A stretch of 64,000 nt of DNA, taken from assembly GCF_019740335.1 (NCBI RefSeq), contig NZ_JAHXZS010000003.1, positions 186,001 through 250,000 of the forward strand, written 5' to 3'. The position numbers were made by a program, and so were the translations under genes. The number at the start of each line of letters is the position of its first letter. Within the stretch, counting starts at the first letter, position 1. Of the stretch, positions 35,063-44,073 are shown piece after piece. Source of the stretch: Alteraquisediminimonas sediminicola. Its GTDB lineage: Bacteria > Pseudomonadota > Alphaproteobacteria > Sphingomonadales > Sphingomonadaceae. The notes beneath the pieces were generated by a model that had not been told where the DNA came from, searched no databases, and worked only from the letters and a program-made list of their open reading frames with translations.

Positions 35063-36119
35063 CCCCCGACACCAAAGTGGGATCGATCATCAGCTTGCCA
35101 AAAACCGCCCGCCGTTCGAGTAGAGCCTGCGCTTCCATAATCCCGTCGAGCGGAAAGACCTGCTGGATCAACGGCTTTATCGCGCCTTCTGTCGCCAGCT
35201 TCATGACAGCGAGGAAATCCTGTCGCGTCGCCGCGAAAGAGCCAAGAATGCTGTGTTCCTTGACGAACAGATGCCACAGATTCATCCCGACCATGAAGCC
35301 AGAATGGCCACCGCAGGTGACCAGCCGGCCCTTGCGTGCCAGAGCGTGAAGGCTACCATTCCAGGTCGCCTCGCCCACATGCTCAAATACCAGATGGACC
35401 CCGCGACCACCGGTAAGGCGGCGCACCTCGTCGGCCCAGTCTGCATTGCTGTGATTGACGACGAAATCGGCACCGAGCGCTTTCGCCTGCTCCAGTTTCT
35501 CTTGACTGCCCGCAGTCGCGATGACCCTCGCCCCAGTCAGTGCCGCAAGCTGGCAGCCAATCACCCCAATGCCTGAACCAGCGGCGATAATGAGGACATC
35601 TTCCCCCGCCCGAATGCCCGCGCGGCGGTGCAGCATATGGTAAGCGGTCGGACCGGTAACCGCCATTGACGCTGCCTCTGCATAGCTCAGATTAGCAGGC
35701 TTCCGGATGAGCTGCTTGGCTGGTGCAGCGGCATATTCCGCATAACCGCCAAAGGTCTGGACGCCGAAGACCCGGCCCTTCAGACACATATTGGTGTCGC
35801 CCTGCTCGCAAAAACTGCAGGTGCCGCAATGCAGAATAGGATCGACGACCACCGCATCCCCGATCTGCCAATCGGTCACCGCTGCGCCTACCGCAACAAT
35901 GTCGCCAGCGACTTCCGTCCCCGAAATATGGGGGAGCGGGATGGCGGCAGGCGTCTGGCCATCGCGGGTCAACAGATCAACCTGATTGAGACCGCAAGCC
36001 CGCACCTTCAGCAGCACCTCATCTGGCCGAGGCGTTGGCATTGGCACATCATCATCCAGATGAAGCCCAATCTTCCCATCAACTTCACGCAGGCGAAGCG
36101 CGCGCATTGTACCCGTCAT
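35046..36119 (-). CDS. Zinc-type MDR alcohol dehydrogenase
   Basis: This medium-chain dehydrogenase (357 residues) has catalytic-zinc ligands in the region ACGLNQVD (here Asn in the usual Cys-Gly-x-x-x-x-D setting is altered) and HISGTEVAG. The structural-zinc cysteines are in HCGTCSFCEQGDTNMC. The nucleotide-binding motif is IAAGSGIGVIGCQLA. The loss of the usual GHE-type triad (SGTE) hints that catalysis resembles quinone-oxidoreductase-like members or enoyl reductases. It lies 5 bp after the enoyl-CoA hydratase gene. Confidence 0.9.
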   Translation of the reverse strand: MTGTMRALRLREVDGKIGLHLDDDVPMPTPRPDEVLLKVRACGLNQVDLLTRDGQTPAAIPLPHISGTEVAGDIVAVGAAVTDWQIGDAVVVDPILHCGTCSFCEQGDTNMCLKGRVFGVQTFGGYAEYAAAPAKQLIRKPANLSYAEAASMAVTGPTAYHMLHRRAGIRAGEDVLIIAAGSGIGVIGCQLAALTGARVIATAGSQEKLEQAKALGADFVVNHSNADWADEVRRLTGGRGVHLVFEHVGEATWNGSLHALARKGRLVTCGGHSGFMVGMNLWHLFVKEHSILGSFAATRQDFLAVMKLATEGAIKPLIQQVFPLDGIMEAQALLERRAVFGKLMIDPTLVSGGGDVR

Positions 36120-36124
36120 GATGT

Positions 36125-36916
36125 TTACTTTCCCCGCAATTTAGAGAGATAAGCGCTTTTCCGGTCCTTAAATTCGCGGGACTGGAAGGTGAGGCCGTTG
36201 GCCACCGCCTCGACACCGAGCTGGTCGCGCAACTGGCTCTGCTCGCCATTGCGCAATATCAGCTTGAGCATACGCAACGCATCGGTCCCCATTGGATCGA
36301 GTTGCGCAGCCAAGGCATCCATGCGCGCGTCCAACGCCGGGACATCATCGACCACCTCGTTGACCAGCCCCCAGTCCAGCGCCTGTTCGGCAGTGACCTT
36401 GCTGCCCAACAGGGCCATCTGCAGCGCGCGCGACGGGCTGGTCTGCCGCTGGACGAGCCAGCTCAGGCCAAAATCCTGAATGACGTCGAGCATCATCGGC
36501 ACCATCCAGAACTGCGCGTTTCTGATCGAAATGCGCAAATCGCAGGCCATGGCGAGCCCCAGCCCACCGCCGCCCACGGCAGTGCCATTGAGCGCCGAAA
36601 TCGTGACGATCGGCAATTCGTAAAGCGCCAATATGACGCGATGTTGCCAGTTCAGAAGGCGAGTGCCGGAGAATACGGACGGGTCGTCGACATTCTCCAT
36701 AAAGAATGGCGTATCCAGATCGACCCCTGCGGAAAAGAGCCGTCCCGTGCTTTGCAGAAAAAGCGCATTCAGATCGTCATTGATGGCGACCTTGTGCAGC
36801 GCATCCAGCAGCTCTTCCAGCATCAGTGGATCGAGCGCATTCAGCTTTTCAGGCCGGTTCAGTACCAGCCTGGCAATCTTACCCTCTACATCCAGCCTAA
36901 TTTTTTTATATGTCAT
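36125..36916 (-). CDS. Enoyl-CoA hydratase/isomerase family protein
   Basis: This 263-residue crotonase-fold protein has ARLVLNRPEKLNALDPLM, oxyanion loops FSAGVDL and GTAVGGGGLGLAMACDLRI. The two catalytic Glu positions of classical hydratases are not both obvious (WMVPMMLDVIQDFG where PEx is usual), so it may be an isomerase or hydrolase of the superfamily. It is followed by the MDR gene with 5 bp between. Confidence 0.9.
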   Translation of the reverse strand: MTYKKIRLDVEGKIARLVLNRPEKLNALDPLMLEELLDALHKVAINDDLNALFLQSTGRLFSAGVDLDTPFFMENVDDPSVFSGTRLLNWQHRVILALYELPIVTISALNGTAVGGGGLGLAMACDLRISIRNAQFWMVPMMLDVIQDFGLSWLVQRQTSPSRALQMALLGSKVTAEQALDWGLVNEVVDDVPALDARMDALAAQLDPMGTDALRMLKLILRNGEQSQLRDQLGVEAVANGLTFQSREFKDRKSAYLSKLRGK

Positions 36917-36958
36917 TGGCCGTATCTCTCCTTCGTGTGCGCGTATCCGGCGGTGGCT

Positions 36959-37393
36959 TCAGACCGGGACCTCACATTCTCCATCCATCACCAGCCGCGC
37001 ATCCTGATTGTGACAAGCAAAGCTGAGTATCTTGACCGTATCGGGCTGTCCCTGCGCGGCGGCAGTCAACTTGACCGAAGACGTGATCACGTCACCTGGC
37101 CGCGATGGCGCGCGATACCGCAGGCGCATCTTCGATCCGCTTGGCAGGCAGTCCGTGCCGAGCCATGCCTGAATCGCCTGAAACACCGGCTCCAATGGGA
37201 TGCAGCCATGGGCGATAGTGCCGCCGAACGGCGTCCCGACGGCCATCGCCACATCGACATGTATTGGGTTAAAATCCTGCGATATGTCCGCATATCGATC
37301 GATCAGCGCCTGCGTAATCGCGATCTGCCGGACAGGCAGATCATCCTCACAAGAGGCGGCGGCACCGGCATTCGACATCAAGGCTTCGCTCAT
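36959..37393 (-). CDS. MaoC-like hydratase
   Basis: This 144-residue hot-dog-fold protein has the (R)-hydratase motif YADISQDFNPIHVD, with catalytic Asp and His, and GGTIAHGCIPLE. It likely hydrates an enoyl-CoA, alone or as a heterodimer with the overlapping MaoC-N-type protein encoded just upstream. The 4-bp overlap (ATGA) supports equal expression of the two. Confidence 0.92.
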   Translation of the reverse strand: MSEALMSNAGAAASCEDDLPVRQIAITQALIDRYADISQDFNPIHVDVAMAVGTPFGGTIAHGCIPLEPVFQAIQAWLGTDCLPSGSKMRLRYRAPSRPGDVITSSVKLTAAAQGQPDTVKILSFACHNQDARLVMDGECEVPV

Positions 37394-37785
37394 GGGATCA
37401 TCCCCACAAATCGGATGGAACAGACCAGCTCCTGTCGCTGGTTCAGCGTCCTCATCTCGTAATTCATGAAACGGCGGCCCTTGGCCTTGAACTTGTTCGC
37501 AATGCTGAATTGAGTACGCAGCGTATCGCCCGCACGGACAGGCACCCCGAATTCATCTTCATCTCCGGTGCGGATGACACCGGGCGGGAAGATCGCATGT
37601 TCCCAGCCCAGACGCAGACCGAAAATAAGTCCGATGCTGGTAGGGGCGACTGTCGGGTCCTTTGGCGGATCGGTATAGCCCATCAGCGTCCGGAAATCCG
37701 AGATCTCCTCACGCGTCACCTCAGCGATGCCTTCACAAAGCACTTCGCCCAGCCGCGCAGTATCATAGCAGAAATCAGGATTCAT
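37390..37785 (-). CDS. MaoC N-terminal-domain-like protein
   Basis: This 131-residue hot-dog-fold partner contains VTREEISDFRTLMGYTDP, FGVPVRAGDTLRTQFSI and NYEMRTLNQRQELV. Steroid- and acyl-CoA-degrading hydratases are often heterodimers of such a non-catalytic half with a catalytic MaoC half. I use the ATG at 37785 preceded by GGGGTGA; the frame is open to 37836. It begins 4 bp after the E2 gene. Confidence 0.85.
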   Translation of the reverse strand: MNPDFCYDTARLGEVLCEGIAEVTREEISDFRTLMGYTDPPKDPTVAPTSIGLIFGLRLGWEHAIFPPGVIRTGDEDEFGVPVRAGDTLRTQFSIANKFKAKGRRFMNYEMRTLNQRQELVCSIRFVGMIP

Positions 37786-37789
37786 AACG

Positions 37790-39028
37790 TCACCCCAACA
37801 GTGCAAGCATAACGGATGGATGCTCAAGCAACGCACGCAGGCGGGCGCGGAAACGACCCGCCACCGCCCCGTCGATCAGGCGATGATCATAGGTAAGACT
37901 CAGCATCATCATCGCCCGGATAACGATTGCTTTATCCCGTACCGCAGGTTCGTCGGTAATACCGCCAATGCCCAACAATGCCGACTGGGGCGTATTGAGA
38001 ATGGGTGTTTCGAAGTCACCGCCATAGCTGCCGAAATTGCTGATCGTGAAGGTGCCGCCTTCCAGATCTGCCGGGGTAATCTGGCCTGTGCGGGCGCGGT
38101 CGATCAGGGCGACCCGCTGCGCGGCGATTTCAAGGAGCGACAGCCGATCCGCATTGCGGATGACAGGCACCAAAAGCCCCCCATCAATGGCCACCGCGAT
38201 CCCGACATTAATATCGTTCCAGGTGACAATCTGATCGCCGTCAATATAGCTGTTGAGTTCCGGCATTTCGCGCAGAACACCAGCGCAGGCCTTGGTCACG
38301 ATGTCCGTATAGGTGATACGCGGCGCATCGGTGGGCATCACCTCCAGCAGTTCGCTGCGCCATTGCACCATCTCCGTCATGTCGACTTTGCCAAAACCGG
38401 TCATCTGCGCCGTAGTGTTCAGGCTTTGCTGCATGCGCTGGCTGATCGCACGGCGCATTGCGGTCATCGGTCGGCGAGAAACGGAAGAAGATGGCGCGTC
38501 GCCGCCGATAGGGCCACCCGCTGCATTACGCGCTGCCATAGCCCGTTCAACATCGCGCTTTAAAATCACACCGTTCGGGCCGGAGCCGGTTAACGCGCCC
38601 GTATCAATCCCATTTGATGCCGCTATGCGACGCGCCAAAGGAGAAATATAGCGGCGCGCCCCCTCTCCCATGTTGCCGCCAAGGGTAGCCTGCATTGGGG
38701 GGGGAGCCGCTGACGCAGCAGGGACGGGTACATTGTCGACGACGACCTTTGCCGCTTCGGCAACCGATGACACGCAGGGGCTCGCCTCGTCCGGGCGCTC
38801 CAGCAGATAGCCAACCAGCGCGCCAACCGGTACAACATCCCCTTCGGGGACGATCTGGTCGACATAGCCATCCGCCTCGGCCTCTACGTCAAAACTGATC
38901 TTGTCCGTCTCGATAGAATAAAGCGTTGCCCCCTTGGCGACCTGCTGACCCGCTGGAATGTGCCAGCGCACCAGCGTGGCCTCCTCCATCGTCAGGCCCA
39001 GCTTGGGTATGATGATGGCGTGGCTCAT
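37790..39028 (-). CDS. 2-oxoacid/acetoin dehydrogenase E2 (acyltransferase)
   Basis: This 412-residue core enzyme has a lipoyl domain at 1-80 with the modified Lys in ETDKISFDVEA, a peripheral-subunit-binding domain at about 125-165 (SPLARRIAASNGID, GPNGVILKRDVERA), and a catalytic domain at about 190-412 with SLTYDHRLIDG carrying the catalytic His and Asp. It has one lipoyl domain. It overlaps E1 beta by 4 bp. The acyl group moved to CoA cannot be named from sequence. Confidence 0.95.
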   Translation of the reverse strand: MSHAIIIPKLGLTMEEATLVRWHIPAGQQVAKGATLYSIETDKISFDVEAEADGYVDQIVPEGDVVPVGALVGYLLERPDEASPCVSSVAEAAKVVVDNVPVPAASAAPPPMQATLGGNMGEGARRYISPLARRIAASNGIDTGALTGSGPNGVILKRDVERAMAARNAAGGPIGGDAPSSSVSRRPMTAMRRAISQRMQQSLNTTAQMTGFGKVDMTEMVQWRSELLEVMPTDAPRITYTDIVTKACAGVLREMPELNSYIDGDQIVTWNDINVGIAVAIDGGLLVPVIRNADRLSLLEIAAQRVALIDRARTGQITPADLEGGTFTISNFGSYGGDFETPILNTPQSALLGIGGITDEPAVRDKAIVIRAMMMLSLTYDHRLIDGAVAGRFRARLRALLEHPSVMLALLG

Positions 39029-39999
39029 GCCATCAGCTCCCGCACTGCGGCAACGATGCTGGCCTTGTCAGGGTGCAGAAACGCCTCAAAGCCCTTGCCG
39101 AACGGCTGCGGCGTGAAGGGCGGCGTCAATCGCGCAACCGGCACATCCAGATCGTAGAATGCGTGATCCATGATCTGCGCCGCGACTTCAGAGGCCAGGC
39201 CGAAGGGCTTGTGCGCAGAGGTGACGACCAATGCGCGATTGGTCTTGCGCACCGATGCCACAATGGTGTCCACATCGAGGGGGCTAATCGTACGAGGGTC
39301 AATGACCTCGATCTCAATACCCTCTTGCGACAATATTTCAGCCGCTGCCAGCGCCTTATGGACCATCAATCCGGTCGCAACGACCGTCACGTCTCGCCCT
39401 GCCCGCTTGATATCCGCCTTGCCGAGCGGGATCAGAAACTCTTCGTCTTCAATATCTTCCTTGATTTTATGCAAGGCGAGATTTTCGATGAAGACAACGG
39501 GATTATCATCGCGAATGGCAGATTTCATCAAGCCCTTCGCATCGCGCGGCGTGCTGGGCATCACAACTTTCAACCCCGGCACATGGCCTACCCATGCCTC
39601 CAAACTCTGTGAATGATGGGGGCCAATGCCCATCTCCACTGCCGTCATGGTGCGGATCACCATCGGCATCTTGAATGCACCCTGATAGAGATAGTGCATC
39701 TTCGCCGCCTGATTAACAATCTGGTCCATGCACAGGCCGAAGAAATCCATAAACATGATTTCGACGATTGGCCGCTTGCCGGTCATTGCCGCGCCCACAC
39801 CCAGGCCCACAATCACTTCTTCGCTGATCGGCGTGTCCCGGACACGCAGCGGGCCGTGCGCCGCCAATAGCCCACGGGATCCGCCGAACGCGCCGCCAGC
39901 CGCAGCAACATCCTCGCCGGCAAGGAATACATCCGGGTCGCGCGCCATCTCTTCGTTAATCGCGTCGATCAAGGCCCAACAGTAATTCTTCATGGTCAT
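39025..39999 (-). CDS. 2-oxoacid/acetoin dehydrogenase E1 beta
   Basis: This 324-residue transketolase-type beta subunit contains VFLAGEDVAAAGGAFGGSRG, RVRDTPISEEVIVGLGVGAA and EVIDPRTISPLDVDTI. It pairs with E1 alpha upstream (19 bp apart). Text such as QSLEAWVGHVPGLKVVMPS matches the alpha2beta2 class used by branched-chain, pyruvate and acetoin complexes. Confidence 0.95.
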   Translation of the reverse strand: MTMKNYCWALIDAINEEMARDPDVFLAGEDVAAAGGAFGGSRGLLAAHGPLRVRDTPISEEVIVGLGVGAAMTGKRPIVEIMFMDFFGLCMDQIVNQAAKMHYLYQGAFKMPMVIRTMTAVEMGIGPHHSQSLEAWVGHVPGLKVVMPSTPRDAKGLMKSAIRDDNPVVFIENLALHKIKEDIEDEEFLIPLGKADIKRAGRDVTVVATGLMVHKALAAAEILSQEGIEIEVIDPRTISPLDVDTIVASVRKTNRALVVTSAHKPFGLASEVAAQIMDHAFYDLDVPVARLTPPFTPQPFGKGFEAFLHPDKASIVAAVRELMA

Positions 40000-40018
40000 G
40001 AGAAATGCCGCCCCTATG

Positions 40019-41032
40019 TTAACTGGCGTAAACGAAGGACAATGCTTCGTTCGGATCGGGGTCCGGGCTGGACAGCGCTACTTCAATCGCCGCAGCCACC
40101 TGCGCCTTTTGATCTTCTCTCCAGCTATCGAGCTCGCTCTCGCTCGATAGATTTTGGCTAAGAATATGTGCATGCAGTCGGATCAGCGGATCGCGCGCGC
40201 GCCACTCCGCCTCCTCTTCCCTTGTGCGATAATGACAGGGGTCTCCTTGGAAATGCCCGCCATAGCGATAGGTCTTCAGTTCAAGCAGCGTCGGACCGGC
40301 ACCTGACCGGGCGCGCGCCACCGCCGCCTCGGCAGCAGCGTAAACAGCCAGCACATCATTACCGTCCACCACCTCGCCGGGGATGCCATAGCCTTCGGCC
40401 CGACGCGCGACATCTACCTGTCTGGACGATGCGCTGAAAGGCGTCATCTCGGCGTAGAGATTGTTCTCGCAAACAAACAGGAGCGGCAGGTTCCAGGCGG
40501 CTGCAAGATTCATCGCTTCGTGAAAAGAGCCCTGATTGCTCGCCCCTTCACCGAAAAAAGCAACGGCAACCTGATCGCTGCCATTCAGCACGGCGGAATA
40601 TGCCGCGCCTGTCGCATAAGGAATGCCGCCGCCCACAATGCCGTTGCCGCCCAATATGCCCAAAGCCGGGTCCGCCGCGTGCATTTCACCACCGCGCCCA
40701 CCACAAATGCCATTGGCCTTGCCGAACATCTCACAGATCATCGGCGTAAGCGCCATGCCCTTGGCCAGATAATGGCCCCGACCGCGATGGGTCGTCACAA
40801 TATAATCGTCATCCCGCAGGGCAGAGCATACACCGACCGCACAAGCCTCTTGGCCAAGATAAGAGTGAATATAGCCCGGAAACAGATTCTTCGAAAAGGC
40901 TGTGTTCAACTGGTCTTCACACTCCCGAATTTCCAGCATCTTGCGATACATCTGGAAAATATGACCCGGTTCGACAGTCCGCACTGGCCCAACAGGCGTC
41001 TTCGCACCCGCCGTCTGCTTCCTAGGAGACAT
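40019..41032 (-). CDS. 2-oxoacid/acetoin dehydrogenase E1 alpha
   Basis: This 337-residue ThDP-dependent alpha subunit has the ThDP motif from FGEGASNQGSFHEAMNLAAA to VCENN at about 170-200, and HSYLGQEACAVGVCSALRDD and THRGRGHYLAKGM as in AcoA-type acetoin dehydrogenases. The acetoin class and true 2-oxoacid class are close, so the substrate could be an acyloin/diketone or a 2-oxoacid. It overlaps the acyl-CoA ligase gene by 11 bp. Confidence 0.93.
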   Translation of the reverse strand: MSPRKQTAGAKTPVGPVRTVEPGHIFQMYRKMLEIRECEDQLNTAFSKNLFPGYIHSYLGQEACAVGVCSALRDDDYIVTTHRGRGHYLAKGMALTPMICEMFGKANGICGGRGGEMHAADPALGILGGNGIVGGGIPYATGAAYSAVLNGSDQVAVAFFGEGASNQGSFHEAMNLAAAWNLPLLFVCENNLYAEMTPFSASSRQVDVARRAEGYGIPGEVVDGNDVLAVYAAAEAAVARARSGAGPTLLELKTYRYGGHFQGDPCHYRTREEEAEWRARDPLIRLHAHILSQNLSSESELDSWREDQKAQVAAAIEVALSSPDPDPNEALSFVYAS

Positions 41033-42578
41033 GGGACCCTCCTTGCTTCAATATATATTTCTGGATCTTGCCGATGCTTGTTTTCGGCAGGGATGGGACA
41101 AACTCATAAAAGGACGGCACTTTAAACTTTGAGAGATGCCGGGCGCACCAGTCATGCAGCGCCGCCTCATCCAATGAAGTGCCATCGACAGGTACAACAA
41201 ATGCCTTGACCGCTTCGTCCCGCAGGGGATCTGGCACAGCAATGACTGCCGATTCCGCTACCATCGGATGTTCGTTCAAAACGCGTTCAACCTCGGATGC
41301 GGCAATATTTTCGCCAGCACGCTTGATGATATCCTTGGTTCGATCGAGAAAATGCAAATACCCATCCGCATCGAAACAACCATTGTCGCCGGTATCTAGC
41401 CAACCATCGCGCAGCGCCTCTGCCGTCGCCGCTGGATTCCTGAAATAGCCAGAAAAAAGCGGTTCGCCGCGTACCATGATACGGCCAGCCTGACCTGGCA
41501 CCTGTTCACGCCCATCCTCATCCAGCACCCTGATTTCTCGACCAAGTACAGGAAGACCGATTGAATGGCGTTTGAGCCCGCCGAGCATCAACGGATTGCA
41601 GGTACAGATGCCGAGCGTTTCCGACAGCCCATAGCCTTCGACCAAACGCACCCCAAAGCGCGCCTCAAACGCATCCCACTCCTCGTCCGTAGTTTGGAGG
41701 GCATAAAAGGCCACGCGCACATGATGATCCGCATCGCCCGGATCGACGGGTTGGGCCAGCATCGTGCGAAGCTGCATCGGCACGATACTGATGAGCGTAC
41801 ATTGATGGCGGCGCACCTGCTGCCAGAAACGGGTGGCGCTGTAGCTTTCGAGAAGCACGACTGTGCCGCCGACGGCCAGCGTGGAAAGAACGCCGACATA
41901 TTGCCCATTCACATGGAAGAGCGGCAACACAACACAGGTCCGGTCATCATTCCGCATACCCAGAGTCTGGCTGATCGAGACACCCTGAATGATCGAACTT
42001 TGGTGGCTTATGAGCACACCTTTAGGTCGCGACGTCGTGCCTGAAGTATAGACAATTTGCGAGATCGCTTCCGCTGACACGGGCACAGCCGGCTGATCAA
42101 CCGAACCAAATGCGATGAAATCGGCCATCGAGTGGAAGCCCGACACCGGCTCTGCGTTGCGCCCGATCAACCGGATCTTAACCGAGGGGCAATCTGCTGA
42201 AACTTCCTCGAAAAGCGATACGAAACGAGGCTCGCTGATGAAGGCCACGCTTTCCGAATGATTGAGTAGATAGCGCAGTTCATCTGCGGAGTAGAAGACG
42301 TTCACCGACACCATGACCGCACCGGCCCGGTTGATCGCGATCCAGGCGATGAGGAATTCAACGCAATTTCCCATCATCAACGCAACATTGTCGCCTAGCC
42401 GCACCCCTGCCACACCAAGCGCATCCGCCAGCCTGCTCACCCGATCGGCCAATTCCGCATAGCTTAAGCTCAACTCTCCGCCATTCGCATCTTCGAAGAT
42501 GACGCACGGCTTTTCAGGATGCAGGCCAGCTTTCTGGTCCAGCAGCGTTGGCACTGTCAGTGAGCCGGAAACATACAT
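41022..42578 (-). CDS. AMP-forming acyl-CoA ligase
   Basis: This 518-residue ligase converts a carboxylic acid to its CoA thioester. Motifs are the P-loop YTSGTTSRPKGVLISH, VEGYGLSETLG, DGWLDTGDNGCFDADGYLHF, and the C-terminal KTSIGKIQKY with the catalytic Lys. It resembles CaiC/FadD-like ligases. As the second gene of the operon it probably activates an early or side-chain acid. Confidence 0.94.
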   Translation of the reverse strand: MYVSGSLTVPTLLDQKAGLHPEKPCVIFEDANGGELSLSYAELADRVSRLADALGVAGVRLGDNVALMMGNCVEFLIAWIAINRAGAVMVSVNVFYSADELRYLLNHSESVAFISEPRFVSLFEEVSADCPSVKIRLIGRNAEPVSGFHSMADFIAFGSVDQPAVPVSAEAISQIVYTSGTTSRPKGVLISHQSSIIQGVSISQTLGMRNDDRTCVVLPLFHVNGQYVGVLSTLAVGGTVVLLESYSATRFWQQVRRHQCTLISIVPMQLRTMLAQPVDPGDADHHVRVAFYALQTTDEEWDAFEARFGVRLVEGYGLSETLGICTCNPLMLGGLKRHSIGLPVLGREIRVLDEDGREQVPGQAGRIMVRGEPLFSGYFRNPAATAEALRDGWLDTGDNGCFDADGYLHFLDRTKDIIKRAGENIAASEVERVLNEHPMVAESAVIAVPDPLRDEAVKAFVVPVDGTSLDEAALHDWCARHLSKFKVPSFYEFVPSLPKTSIGKIQKYILKQGGSHVS

Positions 42579-42605
42579 AGGCCACCCTCTCTCTTCGCTA
42601 ACCGC

Positions 42606-43772
42606 TTAATAGGAACGCGGAAGGCCACACCCTACTTGGGCAATGAAGTTCTTGCTCATCTCATTGGTCACTGGCGCAAAAATAAGCTGCCGGATGTCCC
42701 GGTAATATCGCTGCATGTGATATTCCATGGTGAAGCCCGCACCCGCAAGTACGCGCATCCCCCGATCAGTCGCCCGAAAGGCTGCCTCTGATGCGAAATA
42801 CTTTGCCGAGGCGGCCTGCACAGAGCAATCAAGCCCCTGATCTTGCATCCACGCCGCCTTATAGGTGCCGAGTTGCGCCAGATCCAATTCCACCAAAGTG
42901 TCTGCGAGCTGATGCTGCACAGCTTGGAACGCTCCGATGCTGCGCCCGAAGGCGCGACGGTCCTTTGCATATTGGATGGCATCTTCCAGCGCGCCACGTC
43001 CCAACCCGTTGCACACAGCCGCGATAAAGATGCGCTCGTTATTCAGCGTGTCGAGGATCGTATGCCATCCGCGATTAGGGGCGCCAACCACGCTGTCTGC
43101 AGGCACCCGCACATCCTCATACACCACTTCATAAGAGTGAAGAAAGCGAGACCCAACCTTCTGGATCTTGTTGAAACTGATCCCAGGAAGATCCTTTGGC
43201 ACCAGAAACACCGTCAGTCCGAATGATGGCTTATGTTCATCCTTCGCCGTGCGTGCGACGATGAACACATGGGAAGCGATATTGATCCCGGTGGTATAAA
43301 CCTTGGCGCCGTTGATGACATAACTGCCATCATCCTGCTCCCTTGCGACCGTCTTCATTGCCCCCAGAATGTCTGTGCCACCATCCGGCTCCGTCATGGA
43401 GAGCGCGAAATGCGTTTCGCCGGCCGCCAGCCTCGGTAAGAAATAATCTTTCTGTGCCTCACTGCCGAAGCGCTCGATCGTCACTGCACCAAAACATATG
43501 GTCATGCCGTACGCCATGGCGACTGAGGAGCTGTGCCGGGAGATCTCCTCCAGCACAATCACCTCCTCCATTACGCCGCCGCCGGTGCCGCCATATGCTG
43601 TCGGAAGCGACACACCCATCAGGCCTATTTCAGCCATGTGCGCTAATAAATCAGCAGGGAATTCACCCTCCTCATCCCATGCAGCAACTGCGCTCTTGGG
43701 CATTTCCCGTTCGACGAAACGCCTCACAAGATCACGAAGCGCGCGCTGATCCTCTGTCATCTCGAAATGCAT
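42606..43772 (-). CDS. Acyl-CoA dehydrogenase, first gene of the 22-kb operon
   Basis: This 388-residue FAD enzyme has FALSMTEPDGGTDILGAMKT, GAKVYTTGINIASHVFIVAR and RRAFGRSIGAFQAVQHQLAD. The C-terminal segment that carries the catalytic Glu in many members (YEGT) reads APVTNE here, so the base would have to be placed elsewhere, as in the isovaleryl/long-chain group. It starts the operon; two TACC-N4-GGTA sites lie 15-67 bp upstream, shared with the divergent TetR gene. Confidence 0.92.
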   Translation of the reverse strand: MHFEMTEDQRALRDLVRRFVEREMPKSAVAAWDEEGEFPADLLAHMAEIGLMGVSLPTAYGGTGGGVMEEVIVLEEISRHSSSVAMAYGMTICFGAVTIERFGSEAQKDYFLPRLAAGETHFALSMTEPDGGTDILGAMKTVAREQDDGSYVINGAKVYTTGINIASHVFIVARTAKDEHKPSFGLTVFLVPKDLPGISFNKIQKVGSRFLHSYEVVYEDVRVPADSVVGAPNRGWHTILDTLNNERIFIAAVCNGLGRGALEDAIQYAKDRRAFGRSIGAFQAVQHQLADTLVELDLAQLGTYKAAWMQDQGLDCSVQAASAKYFASEAAFRATDRGMRVLAGAGFTMEYHMQRYYRDIRQLIFAPVTNEMSKNFIAQVGCGLPRSY

Positions 43773-43786
43773 CTAGATCCCACCTA

Positions 43787-43798
43787 TACCAACGGATA
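43787..43798. promoter_or_regulatory. Putative TetR operator half-copy 1, TACC-N4-GATA
   Basis: TACCAACGGATA is a near-palindrome in the divergent promoter, 15 bp before the acyl-CoA dehydrogenase start. It matches the perfect site at 43828-43839 except for one arm base. The centre-to-centre distance is 41 bp, about four helical turns. Confidence 0.5.
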
Positions 43799-43827
43799 AC
43801 TTATAATTACTATTTAGTTGTTTTTCG

Positions 43828-43839
43828 TACCAATGGGTA
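43828..43839. promoter_or_regulatory. Putative TetR operator copy 2, TACC-N4-GGTA
   Basis: TACCAATGGGTA has perfect 4-bp arms and an AATG centre. It lies between the divergent acyl-CoA dehydrogenase and TetR genes in an A+T-rich stretch (43800-43870) that must contain both promoters. This is the type of site bound by TetR regulators of acyl-CoA catabolism. Confidence 0.55.
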
Positions 43840-44073
43840 TAACATATAGACTGATTAGAATGTGTCAATCAGGAAAATATGCCTGCCACGTGCCGGAGAA
43901 GAAATTTTGCAGAACTGCAGTCGAACAGGCGATGCCAATGCCAATGCCAGAACCCTCATCACTTTCCCGTTCCCGCGCATGCTGGTAAGGGACCTCACGA
44001 AAACAAATTCTTGCCACCGGCCCGACGGGCGAGAGCCGTCTCCATTCTGACGAATGAGGTTAGGAGATCATTG

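Noticed and set aside
36302-37462. 386-codon plus-strand frame opposite the enoyl-CoA hydratase and MaoC genes
   Set aside because: It crosses two well-supported genes in antisense and reads as low-information Arg/His/Gln-rich text typical of shadow frames.
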